Source: Kiritimatiellia bacterium (GTDB lineage: Bacteria > Verrucomicrobiota > Kiritimatiellia > RFP12 > JAAYLN01). From it: a stretch of 59,827 nt of DNA. The translations under genes were made by a program, and so were the position numbers. This document shows positions 21,814 through 30,430 of this stretch, one piece after another (the first letter of the stretch is position 1; each line of letters begins with the position of its first letter). Where the stretch lies: NCBI GenBank assembly GCA_017962605.1, contig JAGCUY010000176.1, forward strand, positions 1 to 59,827, written 5' to 3'. A model generated the notes under the pieces. That model had not been told where the DNA came from, searched no databases, and was given only the letters and a program-made list of their open reading frames with translations.

Positions 21814-24066
21814 CTACCTGACGACGATGACGAAGGTGTCGTTGTTACCACGTGTTGCGGAATACCTCGCGAATGTGCCGTCCGCCACCGTGTCGTAAGC
21901 CGCCTTCACCCAGGCGGCGGATCGCGCCACGCGGGAAATGCGCACCTCGTCGATCAGGCCGTTGTAGCAGTTGCTCGCGTTGAAGGTCGCCCTGTTGCCG
22001 AGCAAGAGCGGCGCGTCGCCGGAGTAAAGCGCCCCGGTGGCGACTTGCTCCTGTGTCCTCTTCAATGCGCCGTTCACGTAGCCGTAACCGCAGCCGGAGG
22101 AAACGTCGCGGATGTATGCCTGGTGGTACCAGTCGCCGTAGCCCAGCACCGTTCCGTCGGTTTTCCCCTCGACCACGTAGAACCCGCCTTTGTCGGCGCC
22201 GATGGTGGCGACGCCGTTCGTGGTGGCGGAGCAGACGCCGATGTTGCTGGAGCCGGTTTGGAACACCTCGAAGGAGTATGTGCCTGAGCCGTTGTTGCGC
22301 GAGAGAACGAACCGGTTGCCGCTCGCGCCCTGCGCCCGCTTCGTCCAGCACTCCACTGTGAAACTGCCGAGGCCGCCCAGATCGGCGTCGCTCGCGGCCT
22401 GGAGATAGGGACGGATGTTGTTGGTGGCCGTGAAGTCAACGGCGCCGCCGGCGGCGCCCGCCGCCCCAAAGGCCCCGTCGGCGAGGTGCTGCTGCGCGCT
22501 GAACGGCGTGCTGACGCCCGTCGATTCGGCGAGCGGCAACGCGCTTTCGCCGAGGTGCCAGACGCCCACGTAGTCGCCATCCCAGACCTTGGAGCCGTCG
22601 ACCGCCGGCGCGTCACCCCAGCCATAGTAGGCGGCAATGCGGGTGTTTGCGGCAAGCGACGGCACCTTGACCCAGACAAGCGATTCGCCGCGCTCGTTCC
22701 ATGTGTCCACCTCTGAGGGAAGCAGGTTGCCGTTGGCGTCGGCGAAGCGAAGGTCGCCGCCATTCGCCCGGAGGCAGTCGGCGTAGGAGAAGCCGGAGGG
22801 AGACCCTTCGGACAGGCGCACAAGCACGGGGAAGTCCTGCAAGGCCGTCTCTGGAGCGCCGGGGAACGAAACCGAGAACTTGTGGGCGTAGCGACCCCAG
22901 TCGTTGGCTGTCTGTGGGGCGGAGGTCGTGTAGGTTGCGAATGACGCATTCTCGACGCAGTCGTGCGACGCCTTGATCCAATTGGCGGAGCGCGCCACGC
23001 GCGAGATGCGCAACTCATCAATCTTGCCCTGGCAGCGGTTGTTGCCGGCGGCGTAGTTGTCGCCGAGGTAGAAGGCTCCTGCGCAGTTGGTGACGGACGC
23101 GCTGTTCATCGGCGCGGCCGGCGAATTCGTCTTGGTGCATTCGCCCGCCAGATACGAGTAGCCCTTTGTGGTCGTTGTGTCGCGCACAAAGGCCACATGG
23201 TTCCAGTCGTTGAACGACGGCAGAACCGTGACAATCGATTTTGCGCTGGCGGTGCTCGTATTGCCATCGGCGCTGGCGGTGAGGTTCATCGCGCTTTCCC
23301 CTTTGTTCTGGTATATCCACCACGCGCCGGTATTTGCATCGTCGCGCTTGCCCATGTACATCTGCTGTGACGAGGAGTCGGTAACGGCGTATGTCCAGAA
23401 CTCGACCGTGAAGTCGCCAAAGCCATCGAGCTTGTCCATGTCGGCGGCCGAGACCCATGACTGGAATTTGCCTGCATCGTTCGCCACGCCCTGCGAGAAA
23501 TCGACCGCGCCGCCGAGTTTCCCAGTCGCGGCGAACGCCGTGGCTGAGAGGCTGTTGGAGGACGAGAACGGTGCCGGATCGGCGGCGGAGTCCGCGAGCG
23601 GAAGCGCGCTTTCACCGAGGTGCCAGACGGCGGCGTAGCCGTTGGACCAGACATCCGAGGCGCTTCCCGGCGCGGCGCCGGCGAAGCCGTAGAGGCAGGT
23701 GATCGTGGTGGAGGCCGTGAGCGACGGCACCTTGACCCAGACGAGCGATTCGCCGCCGGGGTTCCAGGTGTCGATTTCGCGGGAGAGGATGTTGCCTGAG
23801 GCGTCGATGAAGCGGATGTCGGAGCCATCGGCGCGGCAGCGCGAGTAGTCGAAGCCGTTCAGAGTCGGCGAGAGCCGGACGAGGACCGGGAAGTCCGCAA
23901 GCGTCTCGGAGCCGGAGTAACCGGAAAACGTGATGTCGAAGGATTGAACCATTCCGGCCCCTGACAGGTCGGTGATTTCGGCATGGATGGTTGGCGTCAT
24001 GGCCAAGAGCGCCGTGATCGACAGCGCCGTTGCGAGTACTGCGGAATGTGCCCCTGTTGTGTTCAT
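21814..24066 (-). CDS. Secreted protein with two DUF2341-LamG units
   Basis: The 750-aa protein has a signal peptide and two tandem units. Each has a DUF2341 domain (FPVLVRLSPTLNGFDYSRC and FPVLVRLSEGSPSGFSYADC, each followed by EIDTWNPGGESLVWVKVPSL or a near copy) and a LamG domain entered through a VWHLGESALPLA linker and closing in IDELRISRVARSANW or IDEVRISRVARSAAW. DUF2341 often accompanies surface-exposed binding modules. No catalytic site is seen. A strong AAAGGAG lies upstream of the ATG, and a TAGAAT box is preceded by the palindrome CCGCA-TC-TGCGG. The last residues are NDTFVIVVR-stop. A role in holding polysaccharide or anchoring enzymes is inference. Confidence 0.87.
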   Translation of the reverse strand: MNTTGAHSAVLATALSITALLAMTPTIHAEITDLSGAGMVQSFDITFSGYSGSETLADFPVLVRLSPTLNGFDYSRCRADGSDIRFIDASGNILSREIDTWNPGGESLVWVKVPSLTASTTITCLYGFAGAAPGSASDVWSNGYAAVWHLGESALPLADSAADPAPFSSSNSLSATAFAATGKLGGAVDFSQGVANDAGKFQSWVSAADMDKLDGFGDFTVEFWTYAVTDSSSQQMYMGKRDDANTGAWWIYQNKGESAMNLTASADGNTSTASAKSIVTVLPSFNDWNHVAFVRDTTTTKGYSYLAGECTKTNSPAAPMNSASVTNCAGAFYLGDNYAAGNNRCQGKIDELRISRVARSANWIKASHDCVENASFATYTTSAPQTANDWGRYAHKFSVSFPGAPETALQDFPVLVRLSEGSPSGFSYADCLRANGGDLRFADANGNLLPSEVDTWNERGESLVWVKVPSLAANTRIAAYYGWGDAPAVDGSKVWDGDYVGVWHLGESALPLAESTGVSTPFSAQQHLADGAFGAAGAAGGAVDFTATNNIRPYLQAASDADLGGLGSFTVECWTKRAQGASGNRFVLSRNNGSGTYSFEVFQTGSSNIGVCSATTNGVATIGADKGGFYVVEGKTDGTVLGYGDWYHQAYIRDVSSGCGYGYVNGALKRTQEQVATGALYSGDAPLLLGNRATFNASNCYNGLIDEVRISRVARSAAWVKAAYDTVADGTFARYSATRGNNDTFVIVVR

Positions 24067-24170
24067 GGTTTTTCTCCTTTTGTTTATGGAAGCGGAATTG
24101 CCACGCCTACAATTCTACACCACCGCAGATGCGGCAACGATGGTTTTGGGCAAAGTTTTTTGACAGGCCG

Positions 24171-25343
24171 TCAGCGATGGCGGGCGCGCCACTCTGTCAT
24201 GGACATTTTTGTTTTTGCCTTGAACACCTGTCGAAGTTCGACAGCGGAACCGAAGCCGCACATGTCGGCGATGGCGCCGACGGGAGTGTCGGTGTCGGCG
24301 AGGAGCGCGAACACGCTTTCGAGGCGCACCTGTATGATTTCGTCATGAACGGAATGCCCCATAGCCTCGCGGAAACGAAGGTTGAAAAGCCGCTTCGAGA
24401 CCGGATAGTTGTTGATCAGCGCGGCGGCGGTCAGTCCGTCGCATGCCTTGCGGCGGATGGCCTCCACGGCGTCAAGGATCCAAGGCTCGCGCCGGCCGCG
24501 TCCGCGCGTGCGCGTCGATTTCCGCCGCTCAACGAGAAGGGGGCCGAATGAGGGTGGCGCCTTAAGCCGGTTTGGCTGCTCTGTCAGGCTTTTTGCGGCG
24601 AGAAAGCCGGAGAGTTCAAAGTCTATCCTGACCGACGAAACATCCGCCGCGATTGCGCTGTCGCCGGGGACTTCGACGGCATCTACGCCGACAAGGGTTG
24701 CCGTGCGGGGCAGGGAGCGTCCTGCGGCGACAAACGCGCGTGCAATATCTTCCTGCACGGCGTAGTCGCTTACCGCGAAGACGGCGCAATGAAGCGGCAG
24801 GGCCGCGACCCAGGCCGCAAGCCGCGCGGCGCGCGCGGCGACATCCTCCTCGCGCCGTTCAGGGAAGACCAGGCAGGGCTTGCCTTCGGCGCGGCACAGG
24901 GCGCGGAAGGCTTTCACGCGCGAACGGGCCCAGGGCGTGCCCCGCGCCGGCCAGTGGGATATGACCGCGTATGCCGGTGGCAAGCCGGAAGAGAGTTCGC
25001 AGAAAGCGGCTTTGGCGACGGCGGCTTCGTCGCAGACAACCGCCGCTCCGCGCCAGGTGACACCGGCGGGTGGGTCGATGCAGACGGCAGGGATAGGCGC
25101 GAAAAAGCGTGGCGTCAGTGGACGTCGGGCACGGGGGCCCTCCCTGATGACTCCAACAGGGTCAAGCCGCGCAAGCGTCTCGCGAAGGTGTTCCGGGTCC
25201 TTCTCCACGTCTGGATCCAAGGGGATGACTTCCCAGCCGCGTGTTCTGGCAAAACGGCAAATGCCGTCAAACCTACGGCATCTCAACGACACGCCTTTGC
25301 GGTATCCAATATAGACGATTCTCCGCATCTCCACCCGTTGCAT
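24171..25343 (-). CDS. XylR-type transcriptional regulator
   Basis: The 390-aa protein has a LacI-like sugar-sensing region (about residues 6-275, opening RRIVYIGYRKGVSLRCRRFD and including TLVGVDAVEVPGDSAIAADV) and a C-terminal AraC helix-turn-helix (about 285-390, with DGLTAAALINNYPVSKRLFN and PVGAIADMCGFGSAVELRQV). It precedes the DUF2341-LamG/GH5 pair by 104 nt on the same strand and likely regulates them. An ATG five codons in (25328) is an equally plausible start. Confidence 0.87.
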   Translation of the reverse strand: MQRVEMRRIVYIGYRKGVSLRCRRFDGICRFARTRGWEVIPLDPDVEKDPEHLRETLARLDPVGVIREGPRARRPLTPRFFAPIPAVCIDPPAGVTWRGAAVVCDEAAVAKAAFCELSSGLPPAYAVISHWPARGTPWARSRVKAFRALCRAEGKPCLVFPERREEDVAARAARLAAWVAALPLHCAVFAVSDYAVQEDIARAFVAAGRSLPRTATLVGVDAVEVPGDSAIAADVSSVRIDFELSGFLAAKSLTEQPNRLKAPPSFGPLLVERRKSTRTRGRGRREPWILDAVEAIRRKACDGLTAAALINNYPVSKRLFNLRFREAMGHSVHDEIIQVRLESVFALLADTDTPVGAIADMCGFGSAVELRQVFKAKTKMSMTEWRARHR

Positions 25344-25364
25344 AAGGGAACAGACAATTTATGG

Positions 25365-25688
25365 TCATTTGCGCGAGAGGATCTGGTCGCCTTCCCGCAG
25401 CGTGTCGAGCGCAAGGTAGTCGTGGGCGAGGAAGGTGTCACCGTTCCACCAGCGCAAGTCCTCCTCCGTCAGCCCCTCGAACAGCGGGTCTGACGCAACG
25501 CAGATGTCGGCGCGGTCCGTGTGCTTCACGAGGTTCATCGCCCAGCGCGACCATTGCGGTAGGGTGATCGGTTCCGCAACGGACGCCCCAGGCGGGGTGA
25601 AGCTCCAGTCCTCGTCGAACGGCTCCATCGCCGAATCGAAGAAAAGTCCGTCCATGTCTTTGCAGGAATTGTCTTTCATGTAGTTCAT
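25365..25688 (-). CDS. Small hypothetical protein, possibly a glycosidase remnant
   Basis: The 107-aa frame starting MNYMKDNSCKDMDG contains DPLFEGLTEEDLRWWNGDTF and AHDYLAL. This recalls the 'x-GL-x-x-x-DLR-x-W-x-GD' block seen in C-terminal parts of some large secreted beta-glycosidases. It has no signal peptide and no catalytic motif, so it may be what is left of such a gene. It ends 21 nt before the XylR start. An ATG at 25679 is an alternative start. Confidence 0.35.
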   Translation of the reverse strand: MNYMKDNSCKDMDGLFFDSAMEPFDEDWSFTPPGASVAEPITLPQWSRWAMNLVKHTDRADICVASDPLFEGLTEEDLRWWNGDTFLAHDYLALDTLREGDQILSRK

Positions 25689-25754
25689 TCTCACACAAAA
25701 CGACGAATAATGCAAGGCTCTTGGGCACACATCCGGGCGAATGCGCAGAGAGGG

Positions 25755-25806
25755 TTGACTTTTCGCCAAAGTTTGGATAAAATTATATCCAATTTTAACC
25801 AAAATT
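25755..25806 (+). promoter_or_regulatory. Promoter and palindromic operators of the DUF4143 ATPase gene
   Basis: TTGACT (25755-25760), a 17-bp spacer and TAAAAT (25778-25783) form a good sigma-70 promoter. A perfect palindrome, TTGGATA-N6-TATCCAA (25773-25792), covers the -10 box. A second, AATTTT-AACC-AAAATT (25791-25806), follows directly. Repressor binding here would block transcription; autoregulation is a guess. Confidence 0.65.
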
Positions 25807-25828
25807 AGGCAAAAGGAGCATCCAAATT

Positions 25829-27205
25829 ATGAGACGAGAGGCAATGTCGGCGCTTCTGCGCTGGAAGGACAACAAAAGACGCAAGCCCCTTATGCTGCGC
25901 GGTGCACGGCAGGTGGGGAAGACATGGCTTGTCCGCGAATTCGCCCGTGAACGTTTCGACCACCTTCTTGAAATCAACTTTGAGCGGGCACCCGAACGGG
26001 CCTCGCTTTTCCGCTCGAACGACCCCAATGCGATTTGCCGGCTCCTGACGGCCCGCACCGGAGTTCCGCTCATTCCGGGACGCACCCTTCTCTTCCTAGA
26101 CGAGATTCAGGAGACGCCGGAGGTGCTGACTTGTCTCCGTTATTTCAAGGAGGAGATGCCGGGGCTGCATGTCGTGGTCGCGGGGTCGCTTCTTGAACTC
26201 GCCCTTGAGCGCGTCCGCATCCCGATGCCTGTCGGCCGCGTCCAGTTCCTCTTTCTGGAACCGCTTTCCTTTCCGGAGTTCTTGGAGGCACGCGGTCGCG
26301 GGGCGCTTGCCTCATGGCTTGCCTCCTGGCGCATAGGCGACGATGTGCCTGACGACCTGCACACGGATCTCATGGGACTGATCGGCGAATACACCGTCGT
26401 CGGCGGACTTCCAGAATCGGTTGACGCTTTTTGCGCGGGGGGCGGGGACTGGGCCGCCTCCGCAGCCGCCGTGCGGAGCGTCCTTGAAACATATTCCCTT
26501 GACTTCGGAAAATATGCCGGCGTCGGCGTCTCCATTGACGCTTTGAGGCGTATCTACGCATCCGTCCCGCGACAGGCCGGGCGCAAGTTCAAGTATTCTG
26601 TGGCAGACCGCGACATGCGTTCACGCGAACTCTCGGTTGCGCTTGACCGACTTTGCAAGGCGCGTGTCGTGACGAAAATACGCCAATGCGCCGGAAATGG
26701 ACTGCCCATGGGGGCCGAGGCTGACGACCGGGCTTTCAAGGCTGCTTTTATCGATGTTGGAATGCTGTGCGCGGCATGCGGCCTCGACATGGCGCGGCTG
26801 GCCGATGCGGGAGATTTGCTCCTCGTGAATTCCGGAGCAGTCGCCGAACAACTCGCGGGGCAGATGATGCTGGCCGCCGAACCGGCAGACGCACCGCGCG
26901 AGCTCTTCTACTGGACCCGGGAGTCCCCCCAGTCGAACGCCGAGGTTGATTTCCTTGCCGCCGTTGGAGGGCGGATCGTGCCGATTGAAATCAAGGCGGG
27001 AGCCACCGGTTCCCTTCGCTCCATGCACCGCTTTCTCTCGGAGAAACATCAGGATTTCGGCATTCGGTTCAATGGCGCAAAGCCGTCATGGGTGGAGACG
27101 CTCTTCACAGACATCGACGGGACGAAAAAACCGTTTCGGCTTCTCTCCCTGCCACACTACCTTGCGCCGCATTGGCGTCATCTTGCGGAAAGCGTCATAG
27201 GATAA
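25829..27205 (+). CDS. AAA ATPase with DUF4143 domain
   Basis: The 458-aa protein has an N-terminal AAA domain with Walker A in GARQVGKTW (about residues 25-33) and Walker B in LLFLDEIQE (about 88-96). The C-terminal DUF4143 domain ends in the PD-(D/E)XK-like block NAEVDFLAAVGGRIVPIEIK. These proteins are widespread in anaerobes; their role is unsettled, with defence or mobile-element links proposed. AAAGGAG lies 11 nt before the ATG. It stands alone on the plus strand behind a promoter with two palindromes and has no connection with the neighbouring glycan genes. Confidence 0.88.
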   Translation: MRREAMSALLRWKDNKRRKPLMLRGARQVGKTWLVREFARERFDHLLEINFERAPERASLFRSNDPNAICRLLTARTGVPLIPGRTLLFLDEIQETPEVLTCLRYFKEEMPGLHVVVAGSLLELALERVRIPMPVGRVQFLFLEPLSFPEFLEARGRGALASWLASWRIGDDVPDDLHTDLMGLIGEYTVVGGLPESVDAFCAGGGDWAASAAAVRSVLETYSLDFGKYAGVGVSIDALRRIYASVPRQAGRKFKYSVADRDMRSRELSVALDRLCKARVVTKIRQCAGNGLPMGAEADDRAFKAAFIDVGMLCAACGLDMARLADAGDLLLVNSGAVAEQLAGQMMLAAEPADAPRELFYWTRESPQSNAEVDFLAAVGGRIVPIEIKAGATGSLRSMHRFLSEKHQDFGIRFNGAKPSWVETLFTDIDGTKKPFRLLSLPHYLAPHWRHLAESVIG

Positions 27206-27480
27206 CCAAACTCCCCATTTGTGGTATAAGAATTGCCGTGGGTGTGCATGGGGCCATCCGCGAAACAACAAGGAAGGCCCGGCGGATTCTGGTTGCGCAG
27301 CGGGTGTTGCGCGAGGCTGGCGGAGGCCGGGATAGGCGGGGCCGCCGGCGGCGACGTAGCCGCGCGACTCGCCCTGCGCCGATGGCGAGACCCAGAAGGA
27401 GTAGAGCGTGGCGCAGTGGAGGAGGAAGCGGAAGCGCACCGGCCGCCCCGCCAGCGCCGAGAGGTCGCCGCCCACGACGC
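27206..27480 (-). pseudogene. C-terminal remnant of a secreted glycosidase-like protein
   Basis: One frame reads LSALAGRPVRFRFLLHCATL, YSFWVSPSAQGESRGYVAAG and GPAYPGL, the last strands of a concanavalin-like beta-sandwich typical of the ends of GH32-like or related hydrolases. No catalytic part remains. It adjoins a regulator fragment with a frame change between them, so this interval is gene debris. Confidence 0.45.
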
Positions 27481-27581
27481 GCAGTGGCGGCGTAGCGGCG
27501 AATCCCGGCCAGCCGCACCCGCCCCATGCCGCTCCAGGGCACGCAATCGACGTAGAGAATCGTCGGTGCGGCTTTTCGCAT
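27480..27581 (-). pseudogene. N-terminal fragment of a XylR-type regulator
   Basis: From the ATG at 27581 (GGGAG 7 nt upstream) the frame reads MRKAAPTILYVDCVPWSGMG then RVRLAGIRRYAAT. This is the first strand and helix of the LacI-like sensor in XylR-type regulators. The rest of the regulator, including the DNA-binding domain, is absent. The intact start site suggests a recent deletion. Confidence 0.5.
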
Positions 27582-27644
27582 CACGTTCTCCCTCGCTCTT
27601 GCCCGCAGTTCCATTTGCGGACAAATGCGGCTGTAACCCGCCGC

Positions 27645-30254
27645 CTATCGGAAAATGAGGCAGAACCCGCCGGCCGACTTGAGTTCCAGGCTCTTGCCGT
27701 CGTCTGCGACAGCCGTTGTGTAGAGGATGTCGCCAAGGGTCAGAGACAATGCGCTCGGGCGACCCGTGACGCCAGCCGTGGAAGAGGCTATGGTGTAGAT
27801 CGCCGGCTGGCCTTCGACGGTCGTCGGCAGTTCGACATCCTGGTCAAGCGCGAAAATCGAACCCGACGCAAATGTCAGGGCGTTTGTAGCGGTCAGCACA
27901 TTGCCGTTGGCGATGTCGCTCGCCTTTGCGCCGAGCATGCCGGTAATCGTCGCCGTGACCTTAGAGTCGATGGTCAGCGGCCCCGAAACGTCCTTCAACG
28001 TGACGGCGATGTTCGGGTTGTCGGCGTTGATGCGCCCGGACGTGCCGGTACTCGCCGCAATGCATTCAATCGAAGCGATTCCGCTGTAGAAGCTTGCGCG
28101 ATAGGGAGCAAGCGTGCCGCCGCGTTGAAGCACGACCTTCAGCGTGTCCGCAGGCGAAATCGCAATGTCGTTGTCGGTCGTCGAGAGCTTCGCGCGGTCG
28201 AGGACGATCGTCCCCGCGTTCTGGATCGAGCGGCCAAGACGGAACCGGTAGTTCGCCTGTTTGTCGGTGTCGCACGTGAGAGTCAGGGTGTGCGACTTCA
28301 TGTTCAGCGTCGCGTAGGAGAAAAGGCCATGCTGGCTGGCGGTTCCTCTCGAGGAAATCACGGTGTCGTCTTCAAGAGCGATCGAGCAGTCGTACAGGAC
28401 CTGCCAGCTCCACAAAGTATCGAAAGCCAGCGCTCCGGGAATCGCGAGTCCGTGGTAGCCCGCACCCTCGAGTTGAATCGTGCGCTTGTTGAGGATGATC
28501 GTATTGTCCGCTTCCGGCGTAAGCAGAAGCGATGCGCCGCTGTGGACGTAGATGCGGTTGGCGGAGTCCGAATCCTTGCCGAGGTCGCCGTTTCTCGACG
28601 CCTGCATCACGCCCTCGTAGATCTGGAAGGAGCCGACGAGATCGCGGATGGTGTCGGACGCGACAAGCGTGCCGCTGCCGCGTTTTTCGAGGCTCGCGCC
28701 TGTCGGCCATGTGTCAAACGACGCGGCGGCAATCGCGTCATCGAGCGTGGCAGTCGCGCCGTACTCGACGCGGATGATGACGTTGGTGGGATCCACGGCT
28801 GGATCCGTCGTCACGCTCACGCCACCGTTGGAATAGTGAAGCTTCGCGAGCCCCGCTTCGAGTTCGATCGTGACCTTGTCCTCGTCCGGCATCGTGACGG
28901 GCGCGTCAAAATACCAGTCGCCGACTGGGAACCAGAGGGTCGAACCCTCAGCGAGATTCGCGACGCCCGCGTTGAATTTTGCGGCGTTCCCGCTCTGGTT
29001 CGCCTCGCCGGGTTCGATGTCCCAGTCGGTCACGGAAATGACGCCCTCCGGCTTGTTCGCAGACCATTTCAGGAGCAGCTTGTCCGTGTCGCTCGTCTTG
29101 TCCAGCGACCAGTGCGATGCGTAAACATCCGTGTTGGTGATGGAGAGTGTTCCCGCGTAGGCAATTCCCTTCCCGGTCGCGGCGCTCGCCGCCGTATAGA
29201 CCGTCGAGCCGCCCACAAGCTTCGACCAGTCATCGACCTCGAAGACGACCGCCGACGAAGACGTGTTGCCGAATTTCAGTCCGGCGGACGAACTGTTGAA
29301 GCAATGCCCGGCCAGCAAATCGTCGGCATGGGCGGTGTATGTCTTGTTGACCTGCAAAACTGCGGAGGCGCCCGTTCCGACCGTCGGCGACCCGCCGACC
29401 CCTGTAACACCCAGACCCCAGTTTGGTATCGTGATGGTGGCGCCATAATCCGCAATATAGTTAGAGAAGCATCCGAGGAACATACCGTCCGCCGTTCCAG
29501 ATGTAAACTTTGATTTTGCATCCATCTTCAGATACGGCACGGTCGGATTGCAGGTATGGGTCTCGTCCTTATTGCTTACGGTCTTTGCCGTCGATGTGAG
29601 AGAGATATTCTTTAGCTCGAACCCTGCCGCATTGTTGATCGTGGCCTTGTATCGGAACCTGAACTCTGGCGTCCCGCTCGCAACATCACCGACAAGCGTC
29701 AGGACATGGTTGTTCATGTTGAACGTCGTGTTGCTGAAGGGGCCCCATTGTCCCGTCACCGTTGCCGCGATCGCCGCGTCTGACGGAAGGTTGAAGGTAA
29801 TGTAGTTAAACACCTGATAACTCTTCTGCCCCGCGAGGACGATCGCTCCCTTGTAGCCTTCCGCACCCGTGCCGGACAACTTGATCGTCCGGCTCTTGAG
29901 CATGACAGGATCGCCTGTCGTTGACACGGTCACGAGAAGCGTCGCTCCGTCCTCCACGGTGATTTGATTCGTAAACCCGAGCTGCCCTGGAGCCGTGATC
30001 TCCAAAACGCCTTCCTTGATCGTTACCGCAAGCTTGAATCCATCTGCGAAGACCTGATCGGAAGTCAGCTTGCCCAGGCCTTTCTTGACGAGCGTGTCGC
30101 CATCAGAAAGGGTTTGGCCAGTTGCCACCAGCGCTGCTGAAAGCGTCGTATCGGTATCAACCGTCAACTCCACCGTTGCGGCTAAGAGCGCGGACGGGGC
30201 GAAAATGGCGGCAGTCGCGGCGAGCGCGGCCAGTAGGATGGATGTCTTCTTCAT
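27645..30254 (-). CDS. Large secreted beta-solenoid/autotransporter-like protein
   Basis: The 869-aa protein has a signal peptide (MKKTSILLAALAATAAIFAP) and long beta-strand-rich repeats like autotransporter-associated passenger regions. It is an internal duplication: SRTIKLSGTGAEGYKGAIVL...NNHVLTLVGD in the first half matches KRTIQLEGAGYHGLAIPGAL...KSHTLTLTCD in the second. No catalytic residues or autotransporter barrel are seen. It ends GGFCLIFR-stop, matching the shared hydrophobic tail. The promoter carries direct repeats shared with the operon at 58.3 kb. A cell-surface adhesion or scaffold role is inference. Confidence 0.75.
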   Translation of the reverse strand: MKKTSILLAALAATAAIFAPSALLAATVELTVDTDTTLSAALVATGQTLSDGDTLVKKGLGKLTSDQVFADGFKLAVTIKEGVLEITAPGQLGFTNQITVEDGATLLVTVSTTGDPVMLKSRTIKLSGTGAEGYKGAIVLAGQKSYQVFNYITFNLPSDAAIAATVTGQWGPFSNTTFNMNNHVLTLVGDVASGTPEFRFRYKATINNAAGFELKNISLTSTAKTVSNKDETHTCNPTVPYLKMDAKSKFTSGTADGMFLGCFSNYIADYGATITIPNWGLGVTGVGGSPTVGTGASAVLQVNKTYTAHADDLLAGHCFNSSSAGLKFGNTSSSAVVFEVDDWSKLVGGSTVYTAASAATGKGIAYAGTLSITNTDVYASHWSLDKTSDTDKLLLKWSANKPEGVISVTDWDIEPGEANQSGNAAKFNAGVANLAEGSTLWFPVGDWYFDAPVTMPDEDKVTIELEAGLAKLHYSNGGVSVTTDPAVDPTNVIIRVEYGATATLDDAIAAASFDTWPTGASLEKRGSGTLVASDTIRDLVGSFQIYEGVMQASRNGDLGKDSDSANRIYVHSGASLLLTPEADNTIILNKRTIQLEGAGYHGLAIPGALAFDTLWSWQVLYDCSIALEDDTVISSRGTASQHGLFSYATLNMKSHTLTLTCDTDKQANYRFRLGRSIQNAGTIVLDRAKLSTTDNDIAISPADTLKVVLQRGGTLAPYRASFYSGIASIECIAASTGTSGRINADNPNIAVTLKDVSGPLTIDSKVTATITGMLGAKASDIANGNVLTATNALTFASGSIFALDQDVELPTTVEGQPAIYTIASSTAGVTGRPSALSLTLGDILYTTAVADDGKSLELKSAGGFCLIFR

Positions 30255-30334
30255 GGCGGGTTGTTGCTGTGTCGATGTTCAGGGCCGCTTCCGGCACGAC
30301 GCCGCGCCGCAGAAGGCAGTTTCCCCAATTGATT

Positions 30335-30399
30335 ATTATCTCAAATCACCCAATTGTGCGCAACTCCTTTTTTGCGACTTCTTATTAATGTTTTGCGAC
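30335..30399 (-). promoter_or_regulatory. Promoter with upstream direct repeats (operator), shared with 58.3 kb
   Basis: TTGCGC (30358-30363), a 17-bp spacer and GATAAT (30335-30340) are preceded by two direct repeats, GTCGCAAAAA (30369-30378) and GTCGCAAAAC (30390-30399), 21 bp apart. Two same-orientation half-sites one or two helical turns above the -35 box are the usual AraC/XylR activator layout. The same design occurs at 58319-58384. Confidence 0.7.
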
Positions 30400-30430
30400 A
30401 CCATGGCGCGAAGAATGAAAACATCGCCTT

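Noticed and set aside
27408-29513. 701-codon plus-strand frame opposite the beta-solenoid gene
   Set aside because: No signal peptide, domain or ribosome site, and it crosses the gene debris at 27.4 kb. The minus-strand gene has a signal peptide, internal repeats and a promoter.
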